From Alphaproteobacteria bacterium (GTDB lineage Bacteria; Pseudomonadota; Alphaproteobacteria; SHNJ01), in contig SHNJ01000017.1 of the NCBI GenBank assembly GCA_004295055.1, forward strand, positions 1-64,000: DNA of 64,000 nucleotides, given 5' to 3'. The notes beneath the pieces are model-generated. The model did not search any database and had not been told where the DNA came from. It saw only the letters and a list, made by a program, of their open reading frames with translations. Numbering within the stretch: the first letter of the stretch is position 1; every line of letters begins with the position of its first letter. The position numbers and the translations under genes were made by a program. Shown in pieces: positions 46,401-54,932 of the stretch.

Positions 46401-46787
46401 ATGGCTTCCTCGCGCCCTATAACTCAGCAACATCCTTGCGGTTGCGCCGTTTCTTGCGCCGCTTTCGTCGCGGCGCGGCGGACGGGATCCGATTACGCTT
46501 ACGAAAAATTCAATGGCAAAAAATCCCGGCACCGGAATTTTTTGCGCCGCCCCGGGATCATCATTTATTTGCGCGAAAATTCGGGCGACCGGATCGGTCA
46601 TTATTACGCCCGGGCCGCTCTTGGCTGGATGGACTCCTGGGCCAATTATCCAATGCTTGCTGCAAAAGGCGGCATTATAAAAAAATTGCCTGCCGCCCCG
46701 CTTTGGATTATGTTTCCCCGCGACTGGATCATGGAACCGCGCGCAAATGCCATCCCTAACCCCAAAACCCAAAACCCTAAACCCTAA
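46401..46787 (+). CDS. Doubtful small ORF between metK and trmB
   Basis: A 128-residue frame with a plausible middle part (GIIIYLRENSGDRIGHYYAR, then ALGWMDSWANYPMLAAKGG). The Cys/Arg-rich start looks random and the C-terminus (NPKTQNPKP) is read from the heptamer repeat. GAGG is three bases before the ATG. A 14-bp near-perfect hairpin with flanking A and T runs at 46516-46545 looks like a metK terminator and falls inside it, which argues against a functional gene. It may be a remnant. No family recognised. Confidence 0.25.
   Translation: MASSRPITQQHPCGCAVSCAAFVAARRTGSDYAYEKFNGKKSRHRNFLRRPGIIIYLRENSGDRIGHYYARAALGWMDSWANYPMLAAKGGIIKKLPAAPLWIMFPRDWIMEPRANAIPNPKTQNPKP
46516..46545 (+). terminator. 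Possible terminator hairpin downstream of metK
   Basis: GCAAAAAATCCCG pairs with CGGAATTTTTTGC around a four-base loop with one mismatch. The A run on the 5' side and T run on the 3' side are typical of a bidirectional rho-independent terminator, about 175 bp after the metK stop. Confidence 0.4.
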
Positions 46788-47493
46788 ACTATACGGTCGG
46801 CGCAAAGGCCGTCCGTTGAGTTTGGATTTAAAACAGGCAGTCGAATCGGCCAGCGGACAATATTTTATCGATAAAGATAATATCGCCTCCGCCGCGCCAG
46901 CCGGCATAGATCCAAAATTTTTTTTTAAAATCCTCTCGCCTCTCGCCTCTCGCCCTCCCACTTCCTATTGGCTCGAAATCGGTTTTGGCACCGGCGATTT
47001 TCTCGCCGGACAAGCCGCACAACATCCGGATATTAATATTATTGGCTGCGAGGCATTTGAGAACGGCATCGCCAAAACTATGCAAAAATTATTGGCGCAT
47101 AAAGTTTCCAATGTCCGCATTTACCCGGATGACGTACGGCATTTGCTGCCGAAATTGCAGGATGGGTGTTTAGACCGGGTATTTTTGCTGTTTCCCGACC
47201 CTTGGCCGAAAAAACGCCACGCCAAGCGGCGTTTTGTAAATCCGGATAATGTACGCGAATTGGCGCGGGTGATAAAAAAGGGCGGCGAGTTTTGGGTGGC
47301 GACCGACGATCCCACATATCAGGAATGGGTGCCGGAACAAATGTCGGCGCAAAGCTGGTTTCAACCCAAAAACCCGCCCACAGACGGGTTTTGGCATTTA
47401 ACCGAACCACAGCCTTGGGTTGAAACCAATTACCAGAAAAAGGCCAGACGCGCTGGACGAATCCCTAAATTTGTTGTTTTTTCAAATAGTTAA
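46747..47493 (+). CDS. trmB: tRNA (guanine-N7-)-methyltransferase
   Basis: SAM-dependent enzyme making m7G46 in tRNA variable loops. Diagnostic motifs are LYGRRKGRPLS near the N-terminus, WLEIGFGTGDFLAGQA (SAM-binding), and VFLLFPDPWPKKRHAKRRFV (active-site loop), plus GGEFWVATDDPTY. The N-terminus (SLTPKPKTLNPK) is encoded by CCCTAAA-type repeats. The segment before the SAM motif (SPLASRPP) is encoded by CCTCTCG repeats and looks like an extra linker. No good ribosome binding site precedes the ATG; the true start could be inside the repeat. Length 248 residues. Confidence 0.93.
   Translation: MPSLTPKPKTLNPKLYGRRKGRPLSLDLKQAVESASGQYFIDKDNIASAAPAGIDPKFFFKILSPLASRPPTSYWLEIGFGTGDFLAGQAAQHPDINIIGCEAFENGIAKTMQKLLAHKVSNVRIYPDDVRHLLPKLQDGCLDRVFLLFPDPWPKKRHAKRRFVNPDNVRELARVIKKGGEFWVATDDPTYQEWVPEQMSAQSWFQPKNPPTDGFWHLTEPQPWVETNYQKKARRAGRIPKFVVFSNS
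46754..46788 (+). repeat. Right heptamer arm: five CCCTAAA-type units
   Basis: CCCTAAC, CCCAAAA, CCCAAAA, CCCTAAA and CCCTAAA in uninterrupted 7-bp register. Read in the trmB frame it encodes Pro, Lys, Thr and Asn. Inverse of the GGGTTTA pair at 46342-46355. Confidence 0.85.
46932..46952 (+). repeat. Three perfect CCTCTCG heptamers inside trmB
   Basis: Exact 7-bp unit three times (21 bp), followed by a decayed CCCTCCC. It lies in the trmB coding frame just before the SAM-binding motif. Gain or loss of one unit would shift the frame. Confidence 0.85.
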
Positions 47494-47507
47494 TAAAAAC
47501 ATAGCGT

Positions 47508-47535
47508 TTGCTTTTAGGATACAATATGATATACT
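47508..47535 (+). promoter_or_regulatory. Putative sigma-70 promoter of the 47565 gene
   Basis: TTGCTT (47508-47513) and TATACT (47530-47535) with 16-bp spacing, about 30 bp before the start codon of the unknown gene. AT-rich surroundings support it. Confidence 0.5.
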
Positions 47536-47564
47536 AATACCTGTAATAAGTTCGGGAGGCAAAG

Positions 47565-48494
47565 ATGGGTTTTTGGCAGGATGCAGTAAGTAAAGTGACT
47601 GGCGCGTTGGAATTTATCGGGCTTCGTACAAAAGATCCGGTACTGACCGAGACCGATTTGTTTAACCCTTCTTCTGTCAGTTTGCCGCAACGTAATATTA
47701 ACAGGCTTATTCAAAACGATCTGGCCCCGCTTTTAAAAACCCCGGCTGGGCCTGAACGAGATGCGGCGTTGATGAGATGGATCGACAACTATGACTATAC
47801 GCGAAAAACAGGTAACGAAGAAGGAAGCCTGTCCAAGGATCGCTCCGCCGAAGTGATGAAGATGTTAAGTAGGGCGGGATATAAAGCGGAATATGCCAAT
47901 CCGATTGATCTTGACGTCGCAGCCAAAGTTGGAAATTCCGCCGATTTTGCCGCAAAAGCCATCGGTTACTTTATGCACGGCGTGCAAGGGGGATACAGTA
48001 CCGCCGATGCCACCGAACATCATTATATGAATTTTACTAATTTACGAAACCGGGAAAACGTTGCATCGCGCGGATCTGTAGAAACAAAAACCCAGCAAGC
48101 CGCTATTGAGTTATTGGTTTTTAAAATTCAAGGTAACTTTGATACTATGTCGGCCGCCGATAAAGTAAGTTGGGCCTTACAATATCAGTCCCTAACCCAC
48201 AATCGGCAGGGACTCTTAGACACCAGACGTCAGAATATGATGGAACTCGGTATGCAACTTGCCACCAAAGACGGCGTTTTGCCGCCGGAAAGCGGAGAGG
48301 CAACTTCAGATCAAAAAGCCAATAAGGTTATTTATGATATGGTTTGTGGCCTACAAAAAGGAAATAACGTCAGTTTGCCCACGATCCAATCCACTAAGCA
48401 GTTGGCGCAGGAAATGGGTATTGCAACCACAAAACAAATCGTTACTGGATTGCCGCATGCCGCCCATCAACTGGGGGCAGTACAAAATAACTAA
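47565..48494 (+). CDS. Hypothetical soluble protein between trmB and rimP
   Basis: Unrecognised 309-residue, largely helical protein without signal peptide or membrane segment. It is polar, rich in Ala, Gln, Asn and Thr, with no clear motif; an MGFWQDAVSKVTGALEF amphipathic start is followed by blocks of helix. GGGAGG precedes the ATG and it has its own likely promoter, and strong hairpins follow it, so it is an independent transcript inserted in an otherwise conserved gene order. Confidence 0.78.
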   Translation: MGFWQDAVSKVTGALEFIGLRTKDPVLTETDLFNPSSVSLPQRNINRLIQNDLAPLLKTPAGPERDAALMRWIDNYDYTRKTGNEEGSLSKDRSAEVMKMLSRAGYKAEYANPIDLDVAAKVGNSADFAAKAIGYFMHGVQGGYSTADATEHHYMNFTNLRNRENVASRGSVETKTQQAAIELLVFKIQGNFDTMSAADKVSWALQYQSLTHNRQGLLDTRRQNMMELGMQLATKDGVLPPESGEATSDQKANKVIYDMVCGLQKGNNVSLPTIQSTKQLAQEMGIATTKQIVTGLPHAAHQLGAVQNN

Positions 48495-48522
48495 GCTATA
48501 ATCTTGTAATTACGCGATAATT

Positions 48523-48556
48523 TTTTCCGGCCAAAGGCTTGTTTTTGGCTGGAAAA
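48523..48556. terminator. Hairpin after the unknown gene
   Basis: A 13-bp stem (TTTTCCGGCCAAA with TTTGGCTGGAAAA, one G-T pair) and eight-base loop, 29 bp after the stop. There is no strong T run on either side beyond the stem itself, so it may be a weak terminator or a processing site. Confidence 0.5.
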
Positions 48557-48594
48557 TTATGTATATTCTCTTCATTAAACCAATCAGTTTACTG

Positions 48595-48630
48595 AAAGGT
48601 GGGATCCGAAAGGTTCCCGCCTTTTTGTTT
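48595..48630 (+). terminator. rho-independent terminator/attenuator in the rimP leader
   Basis: AGGTGGGATCC pairs with GGTTCCCGCCT (one T-T mismatch, one T-G pair) around a GAAA tetraloop, followed by TTTTTGTTT. It sits 21-30 bp before the rimP start, so it probably controls readthrough into rimP-nusA-infB; similar leader terminators are known before rimP operons. Confidence 0.8.
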
Positions 48631-48650
48631 ACCCTGATATTTGGAGCAAT

Positions 48651-49160
48651 ATGTTAGAGCCGTTGCAAAACCGCATTCAGCAGATTCTGGAACCCTCGCT
48701 ATCGGCAGAGGGCATTTCCATCGTGCAGGTGCGCCTGATGGGCGGACAAAATCGCCCAACCGTGCAAATCATGGTCGAGCATAGCGACGGCGGCCGGGTC
48801 ACGTTAGATGAATGCGCCAAAGTATCGCGTTCTTGCGGCGCGATTCTGGATGTGGAAGATGCGTTGTCAGGCGCTTATGTGTTGGAAATTTCATCGCCGG
48901 GCATCGATCGGCCGCTGGTGAAACCGGAAGATTATGCAAAGTTTTTGGGACAAATGGCGAAAATTGAAACCCGCCATCTGATCGAAGGCCGCAAGCGTTT
49001 TCACGGCAAATTGGAACGCGCCGATGGTGAATCGGTAACGATTAACCAGGACAATAATTCGGTGGCAATCCCATTGATGGATATTGTCTCGGCCAAACTG
49101 GCGATGAGCGATACCGCGCTCGCCAAGCAGCCGAAAAAAGTGATTAAAAAGAATTCATAG
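48651..49160 (+). CDS. rimP: Ribosome maturation factor RimP
   Basis: Assists assembly of the 30S subunit. The N-terminal domain has VRLMGGQNRPTVQIMVEHSD and DECAKVSRSCGAILDVEDA, and YVLEISSPGIDRPLVKPEDY is the strongest family signature. The SH3-like C-terminal domain follows, ending in a basic tail. Length 169 residues. TTGGAGC precedes the ATG. First gene of the rimP-nusA-infB-rbfA-truB-rpsO operon, below the attenuator. Confidence 0.96.
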   Translation: MLEPLQNRIQQILEPSLSAEGISIVQVRLMGGQNRPTVQIMVEHSDGGRVTLDECAKVSRSCGAILDVEDALSGAYVLEISSPGIDRPLVKPEDYAKFLGQMAKIETRHLIEGRKRFHGKLERADGESVTINQDNNSVAIPLMDIVSAKLAMSDTALAKQPKKVIKKNS

Positions 49161-49179
49161 TTTTTAAAAGAGGTGGAAT

Positions 49180-50691
49180 ATGGAACTCGTTGCAGGACAA
49201 ATCGTACAAGTGGTTGACTCGGTCGCCCGCGAAAAAGGCATCGAAAAAGAAGATGTGTTTGTGGGGATGGAGCAGGCCATTCAAAAAGCCGCCCGCAGCA
49301 AATACGGCTATGACAAAGAAATCCGCGCGGTGATTGACCGTTCCAGCGGCGGTATCAAAGTATATCGCGTTATGGAAATCGTCGAAAATGTCGAAAACCC
49401 ATCCACCCAAGTAACTTTGAAAGACGCGCAGAAACGCGACAAAGCGTTCAAACTGGGTGATTTCGTCACCGACGAATTGCCGCCGATCGATTTCGGCCGC
49501 ATCGCCGCGCAAACCGCGAAACAAGTGATCGTGCACAAAGTGCGCGATGCGGAACGCGAACGCCAATTCAAGGAATTCAAGGATAAAGTCGGCGAAATCG
49601 TATACGGCATTATCAAACGTATCGAGTTCGGCAATTTGATTGTCGATCTGCAACGCGCCGAAGCGATTTTAAAGCGTGACGAAATGTTGCCGCGTGAAAA
49701 CTTCCGCCAAGGCGACCGCGTGCGCGCCTATATTTATGACGTCCGCAAAGAAGTCAAAGGTCCGCAAATTTTCTTATCGCGCACCCATCCGCAATTCATG
49801 GCGAAATTGTTTGCGCAAGAAGTTCCGGAAATTTACGAAGGCGTTATCGAAATCAAATCGGTTGCCCGTGATCCAGGTTCCCGCGCCAAAATCGCCGTGT
49901 TCAGCAATGACAGCAATATCGATCCCGTAGGCGCTTGCGTCGGTATGCGCGGCAGCCGCGTTCAGGCGGTTGTCGGCGAATTGCAAGGCGAGAAAGTGGA
50001 TATCGTTCCGTGGTCCGCCGATCACGCTACCTTGGTGGTAAACGCTTTGGCCCCGGCTGAAGTCGCCAAAGTCGTTTTGGACGAAGACAATAAACGGATC
50101 GAAGTCGTGGTTCCGGATTTGCAATTGTCGCTGGCCATTGGCCGCCGCGGCCAGAACGTGCGTTTGGCCTCGATTCTGACCGGTTGGGATATCGATATCA
50201 TGACCGAATCCGAAGAATCCGAACGCCGGACGCAGGAATTCCAAACTCGTTCTAAATTGTTCATGGAAGCGTTGGATGTGGATGATGTTATTGCCGCATT
50301 GCTGGTTGGCGAAGGCTTTGCCAGCGTCGAGGATGTGGCGGTTGTTCCAATCGAAACTCTAAGCGGTATCGAAGGATTCAGCGAAGAAGTCGCCGGCGAA
50401 TTGCAAGGCCGCGCAAAAGTCTATATCGAAGCGGAAGCAAAACGCCTCGATGCGGAATGGCGCGGTTTGGGCGTAAAAGAAGAAATCGCCAAATTGGATG
50501 GCTTGAATCCGAAAATGCTGGTGGCCTTGGGCAATGCCGGCGTGAAAACGCTGGATGATCTGGGCGATTTGGCAACCGATGAATTGCAGGACATTTGCAA
50601 GGAATTCGGCCTTTCCAAAGAAGCCGCGGAAAAATTGATCATGGATGCGCGGGCGCATTGGTTTGATGCGGATGGGAAAATTAAATCCTAG
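49180..50691 (+). CDS. nusA: Transcription termination/antitermination factor NusA
   Basis: RNA polymerase-binding factor for pausing, termination and rRNA antitermination. Order: N-terminal RNAP-binding domain (1-125), S1 domain (about 135-200, RIEFGNLIVDL), KH domains (about 230-345, DPVGACVGMRGSRVQAV and LAIGRRGQNVRLAS), then two C-terminal helix-hairpin-helix acidic repeats. Length 503 residues is typical of alphaproteobacteria. AGAGGTGG precedes the ATG. The usual ylxR gene between nusA and infB is absent. Confidence 0.98.
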   Translation: MELVAGQIVQVVDSVAREKGIEKEDVFVGMEQAIQKAARSKYGYDKEIRAVIDRSSGGIKVYRVMEIVENVENPSTQVTLKDAQKRDKAFKLGDFVTDELPPIDFGRIAAQTAKQVIVHKVRDAERERQFKEFKDKVGEIVYGIIKRIEFGNLIVDLQRAEAILKRDEMLPRENFRQGDRVRAYIYDVRKEVKGPQIFLSRTHPQFMAKLFAQEVPEIYEGVIEIKSVARDPGSRAKIAVFSNDSNIDPVGACVGMRGSRVQAVVGELQGEKVDIVPWSADHATLVVNALAPAEVAKVVLDEDNKRIEVVVPDLQLSLAIGRRGQNVRLASILTGWDIDIMTESEESERRTQEFQTRSKLFMEALDVDDVIAALLVGEGFASVEDVAVVPIETLSGIEGFSEEVAGELQGRAKVYIEAEAKRLDAEWRGLGVKEEIAKLDGLNPKMLVALGNAGVKTLDDLGDLATDELQDICKEFGLSKEAAEKLIMDARAHWFDADGKIKS

Positions 50692-50715
50692 GATCATCAA
50701 CTAAGGCATGAATCA

Positions 50716-53244
50716 ATGGTTTCGGAAGCAAAAAAGGAAAGAACGTCTGACATGACAGAAGGCACCGACGATAAAAAGAAAAAACCGCTTAGTCTGGGCG
50801 GTTCTCCGTCGCTGACAAAAACCGTGGATGCGGGCAAGATCCGGCAAAGCTTTGCGCAAGGCCGGTCTAAAACCGTTACGGTCGAGGTTAAGCGAAAAGT
50901 CGGCGCGCCTTTAAAGCCAGGCGTGACTCCCGCCGCCGAAGCCGCGCAAGCAGCCGCGCAAATTTCCAAAGAAGCGGAAGCGCAAAAAGCGTTGCAAAAT
51001 CTGACCCGTGAAGAACGCGAAGCCCGTCTGCGCGCTTTGCAAACGGCGTCGCAACAAGGCGAGGATCAGGTATCGGTCCGCCGCAAACTGGAAGAAGAGT
51101 TTGCCCGCCGCCAGGTGGAATTGGAGCAATCGCGCAAAGAAGCCGAAGATGCTAAAAAGCGCCGCGAAGAAGAAGATGCGCGCAAGAAAACCGAATCGGA
51201 CGCCCGTAAAAAAGCCGAAGTGCAGGCCCGTAAGGTGGAAACGCCGCCGCGCCGCGCCGGAGAAGAGGAAGAAGAACCAGCCGCCGCCAAGGCGCCGGGC
51301 AAACATAAACGTCTGGTTAATAAAAAAGAAGAATCCACCGAACCGCGCACTGGCCGCTTGACTTTGCGTGATATTTCGATGGCCGAGGAAGACGCGGTGC
51401 GTGTTCGTTCCATGGCGCAGGTGCGTCGTGCCCGGGAAAAAGAAAAACGTAAAACCACTACCGATGAAGCGCAAAAACAAACTCGCGAAATTATTGTTCC
51501 AGAAACCATCACTGTACAGGAATTGTCCAACCGTATGGCGGTGCGCGGCGCGGATGTTATTAAATCGCTGATGAAATTGGGCGTTATGGCGACGTTCAGC
51601 CAATCAATCGACGCCGACACGGCGGAATTGGTTGTTACAGAATTTGGCCATAAAATCAAACGCGTTGCCGATTCCGACGTTGAAATCGGCATCAAGGGCG
51701 GCGAAGATATCGAAGGCGATTTGTTGCCGCGTCCGCCGGTTGTGACCATTATGGGCCACGTCGATCACGGTAAAACATCGTTGCTTGATGCGATCCGTCA
51801 AACCGAAGTCGCCGCTGGCGAAGCGGGCGGAATTACCCAGCATATTGGCGCATATACCGTAAAGGCTCCATCGGGCCAGCCGATTACATTTATCGACACG
51901 CCTGGCCACGAAGCATTTTCCGAAATGCGCGCGCGCGGCGCCAACGTTACCGACATTGTGGTATTGGTGGTTGCGGCCGATGACGGCGTGATGAAACAAA
52001 CCATCGAAGCGATCAACCATGCCCAGGCGGCCAATGCGCCGATTATCGTTGCGATCAATAAAATCGATAAACCGGGCGCGAATCCGCAACGCGTTTTAAC
52101 CGAATTGCTGTCGCACAACATCGTTACCGAGGCGATGGGCGGCGAAGTTTTGGCGGTCGAAGTATCGGCCAAAGAAAAACGCAATTTGGATAAATTGGAA
52201 GAAGCCATTTTGTTGCAAGCCGAGATTATGAAATTGCGCGCCAATCCAAACCGCAGCGCCGAAGGCGTAGTCATCGAAGCGAAATTGGAAAAAGGCCGCG
52301 GGTCGGTCGCAACCGTTTTGGTGCAAAAAGGCACATTGAAAGTCGGGCAAATTTTCGTCGCTGGCGCCGAATGGGGCCGCGTGCGAGCATTGATCGACGA
52401 TAAAGGTAAAAATACCGTATCGGTTGGTCCAGGCATTCCGGTCGAAGTGGTTGGATTGAACGGCACGCCGACGGCGGGTGACGATTTCGCGGTGGTTGAT
52501 TCCGAAAAACGCGCCAACGAAATTTCCGAATACCGCGTACGCAAAGCGCGCGAAAAACAAAATGTCGCTGGACGCGGCACGCTAACCGACATGTTCGCCA
52601 AAATCAAAGCCGGCGAAGTCAAGGAATTGGGCGTGATCGTGAAATCCGACGTGCATGGATCCTTGGAAGCGATCAAAGGCAGTTTGGAAAAACTGGCCAA
52701 CAACGAAGTCGCCGTAAAAGTTCTAAATTCCGGCGTTGGGGGCATTACCGAATCCGATATCGCCCTTGCTTCAGCCACAGGTTCGCTGGTAATTGGATTT
52801 AACGTCCGCGCCAATGCGCAGGCACGCGATATTGCCAAACGCGATGGCGTCGATATCCGCTATTATTCGATTATTTACGAAATCGTCGATGATGTGAAAC
52901 AGGCCTTGACCGGTATGCTTGCTCCGGAATTGCGCGAAGAAATTATCGGCAACGCCGAAATTCGCGATGTATTCAATATTACCAAGGTCGGCAAGGTTGC
53001 GGGTTGTTATGTCACCACCGGCATCGTTAAACGCGGCGCTGGCGTACGTTTGTTGCGCGATTCCACCGTCATTCACACCGGCACTTTGAAAACCTTGAAG
53101 CGCTTCAAAGATGAAGTCAAAGAAGTCAAAGAAGGTTTTGAGTGCGGTATGGCGTTTGAAAATTACGACGACATCAAGACCGGCGATATTATCGAATGCT
53201 ATGAAACCAAGGAAATGAAGCGCACCTTGGAATCGGTGGCGTAA
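50716..53244 (+). CDS. infB: Translation initiation factor IF-2
   Basis: GTPase that places initiator tRNA on the 30S subunit. The N-terminal IF2 region is long, charged and coiled (about residues 95-235, rich in Arg, Glu and Lys). The G domain has G1 [15 protein letters not shown]3 [16 protein letters not shown] and G4 NKIDKPGA, followed by the C-terminal beta barrels and tRNA-binding domain. Length 842 residues. An internal ATG 12 codons later ([10 protein letters not shown]) is an alternative start. Confidence 0.98.
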   Translation: MVSEAKKERTSDMTEGTDDKKKKPLSLGGSPSLTKTVDAGKIRQSFAQGRSKTVTVEVKRKVGAPLKPGVTPAAEAAQAAAQISKEAEAQKALQNLTREEREARLRALQTASQQGEDQVSVRRKLEEEFARRQVELEQSRKEAEDAKKRREEEDARKKTESDARKKAEVQARKVETPPRRAGEEEEEPAAAKAPGKHKRLVNKKEESTEPRTGRLTLRDISMAEEDAVRVRSMAQVRRAREKEKRKTTTDEAQKQTREIIVPETITVQELSNRMAVRGADVIKSLMKLGVMATFSQSIDADTAELVVTEFGHKIKRVADSDVEIGIKGGEDIEGDLLPRPPVVTIMGHVDHGKTSLLDAIRQTEVAAGEAGGITQHIGAYTVKAPSGQPITFIDTPGHEAFSEMRARGANVTDIVVLVVAADDGVMKQTIEAINHAQAANAPIIVAINKIDKPGANPQRVLTELLSHNIVTEAMGGEVLAVEVSAKEKRNLDKLEEAILLQAEIMKLRANPNRSAEGVVIEAKLEKGRGSVATVLVQKGTLKVGQIFVAGAEWGRVRALIDDKGKNTVSVGPGIPVEVVGLNGTPTAGDDFAVVDSEKRANEISEYRVRKAREKQNVAGRGTLTDMFAKIKAGEVKELGVIVKSDVHGSLEAIKGSLEKLANNEVAVKVLNSGVGGITESDIALASATGSLVIGFNVRANAQARDIAKRDGVDIRYYSIIYEIVDDVKQALTGMLAPELREEIIGNAEIRDVFNITKVGKVAGCYVTTGIVKRGAGVRLLRDSTVIHTGTLKTLKRFKDEVKEVKEGFECGMAFENYDDIKTGDIIECYETKEMKRTLESVA

Positions 53245-53253
53245 AAGATAATC

Positions 53254-53661
53254 ATGGCTGGACGCAGTAAATCGCAGAAAAAATCCACGCGCGGCGACCG
53301 CAATTTGCGGGTCGGCGAAGAAATCCGTCACGCGGTTTCGGCGATGTTGATGCGGGGCGAGGTGCATCAATTCGAATCTTATGGAATTGCCATCACCGTT
53401 ACCGAAGTGCGTGTATCGTCCGATTTGCGCCACGCAAATATTTTCGTCATGCCGCTGGGCGGCCAAAAACAAAATGAGATTTTAAAAAATCTCCGAAATC
53501 CGGAAGTCGTCAAGGAATTCCGTATGTTGCTCGCCGATGCGGTTAAATTGCAATTCGTGCCGAATATACGCTTTGAACTCGACACCTCGTTTGACGAAGG
53601 CGATAAAATCACCCGCTTATTGCGCGCGGATGAAGAAAAAAGAAAATCGTCCGAAGAATAA
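53254..53661 (+). CDS. rbfA: 30S ribosome-binding factor RbfA
   Basis: Cold-shock-associated 30S assembly factor of 135 residues with a single KH-like domain. LRVGEEIRHAVSAMLMRGEV, VTEVRVSSDLRHANIFVMPL and the C-terminal IRFELDTSFDEGDKI are typical. Ten bases after infB; followed five bases later by truB. Confidence 0.96.
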   Translation: MAGRSKSQKKSTRGDRNLRVGEEIRHAVSAMLMRGEVHQFESYGIAITVTEVRVSSDLRHANIFVMPLGGQKQNEILKNLRNPEVVKEFRMLLADAVKLQFVPNIRFELDTSFDEGDKITRLLRADEEKRKSSEE

Positions 53662-53665
53662 TTCC

Positions 53666-54610
53666 ATGTCCGCGAATCCCAAACCAAGGCAGCAAAAAAT
53701 TCCGCGCCGTGTTATTAACGGCTGGCTGAATATCGACAAACCCGCCGGCATGACATCGGCGCAAGTGGTTGGCCGCGTGAAATTTCTAACCAAGGCCGCG
53801 AAAGTAGGTCATGCCGGAACATTGGATCCGATGGCGACCGGAATTTTGCCAATCGCATTGGGATCCGCCACCAAAACCATTCCGTATTTACAGGAAAGCG
53901 AAAAATCCTATCGATTCACCGTGAAGTGGGGCGAAGAACGTGATACTGATGATGCCGAAGGCCAGGTGATAAAAACTTCGGATATTCGCCCAACGGCAGA
54001 TCAAATCCACGCGCTATTGCCGAAATATACGGGTTCGATTGAACAAGTGCCTTGCCAATTTTCGGCCGTTAAAGTCGATGGCGAGCGTGCCTATGATCTG
54101 GCCCGATCCGGCGTTGCGGTCGAATTGAAACCCCGCACCGTCGATATTTATGAATTTACCCTGATTTCCGCCGAAACCCCGGATATGGCAGTTTTTGAGG
54201 TTGTTTGCGGCACCGGGACCTATATGCGCGCTCTGGCGCGGGATATAGGCCGAGATCTAGGGTGTTTCGGGCACTTAACCGCTATCCGTAGGCTTTCGGT
54301 CGGCCCTTTTGCTGAAAAAAGCGCGATTTTACTGGATAATTTGAAAGAAATAGGGCATAACCAGCCCTTCGATTCGGGTCTGTTGCCGGTACATGCGGCG
54401 CTGGACGACATCCCAGCTTATGCATGTGATGAGGGGCAGGCAAGAATCTTGCGTCAGGGACAGGCGCTTGTGATTACGAGTCCGAAATATTTTTCGGGCC
54501 CCGTACAACAAGACGATCTGATCCGGGTCATGTTTCGCGATGATTGCATCGCCATTACAAGGCTCGAAGATGGGTATCTGATTCCTGTACGCATTATGAA
54601 TCATCAATAG
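53666..54610 (+). CDS. truB: tRNA pseudouridine-55 synthase TruB
   Basis: Makes pseudouridine 55 in the T loop of tRNAs. INGWLNIDKPAGMTSAQVV opens the catalytic domain, and VGHAGTLDPMATGILPIALG holds the catalytic Asp; CGTGTYMRALARDIG is the second conserved motif. A C-terminal PUA-like region follows. Length 314 residues. I start at MSANPKPRQQ just after the rbfA stop; the longer open frame overlaps rbfA by 125 bp and is not conserved. Confidence 0.97.
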   Translation: MSANPKPRQQKIPRRVINGWLNIDKPAGMTSAQVVGRVKFLTKAAKVGHAGTLDPMATGILPIALGSATKTIPYLQESEKSYRFTVKWGEERDTDDAEGQVIKTSDIRPTADQIHALLPKYTGSIEQVPCQFSAVKVDGERAYDLARSGVAVELKPRTVDIYEFTLISAETPDMAVFEVVCGTGTYMRALARDIGRDLGCFGHLTAIRRLSVGPFAEKSAILLDNLKEIGHNQPFDSGLLPVHAALDDIPAYACDEGQARILRQGQALVITSPKYFSGPVQQDDLIRVMFRDDCIAITRLEDGYLIPVRIMNHQ

Positions 54611-54625
54611 AGGAAAGGGAAAACG

Positions 54626-54883
54626 ATGTCGCAAACTGCACAATTGATTAAACCGGTACAACGTCATGCCAATGACACGGGATCGCCGGAATCCCAAGTA
54701 GCCATTTTAACCTCCCGCATTACGCAAACATCGGCGCATTGCGAAGCCAATCCGAATGACAACCATTCGCGCCGTGGCTTGATCGGCATGGTTAATCGCC
54801 GCAACAAATTATTGAAATATTTAAAAGCTTCCAGCCAAGAACGGTATGAAGCCTTGATTAAGAAATTGGGCTTGCGTAAGTAA
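54626..54883 (+). CDS. rpsO: 30S ribosomal protein S15
   Basis: Primary 16S rRNA-binding protein of 85 residues, slightly shorter than the usual 89. TGSPESQVAILTSRI and HSRRGLIGMVNRRNKLLKYL are the family signature covering the rRNA-binding helices. AGGAAAGG before the ATG. A strong terminator follows, separating it from pnp. Confidence 0.97.
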   Translation: MSQTAQLIKPVQRHANDTGSPESQVAILTSRITQTSAHCEANPNDNHSRRGLIGMVNRRNKLLKYLKASSQERYEALIKKLGLRK

Positions 54884-54905
54884 CCTAATAAGCAAGTATA
54901 TTTCG

Positions 54906-54932
54906 AAAAAGCCGCTTTATAGCGGCTTTTTT
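54906..54932 (+). terminator. rho-independent terminator after rpsO
   Basis: AAAAAGCCGC pairs with GCGGCTTTTT around TTTATA, followed by TTTTTT. Classic form; ends the rimP-rpsO transcript. Confidence 0.9.

Noticed and set aside
46754-46788. Plant-type telomere repeat (CCCTAAA) suggesting contamination
   Set aside because: The array is degenerate, only five units, and continues in frame into a bacterial trmB; GTAGACC-type heptamer arrays elsewhere show that it belongs to a local repeat style.
46380-46961. 193-residue minus-strand frame across the metK-trmB gap
   Set aside because: Runs antisense through the conserved N-terminal part of trmB and has no ribosome binding site or recognisable motif.
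51798-52838. 346-residue minus-strand frame inside infB
   Set aside because: Ser/Thr/Pro-rich antisense shadow of a conserved gene.
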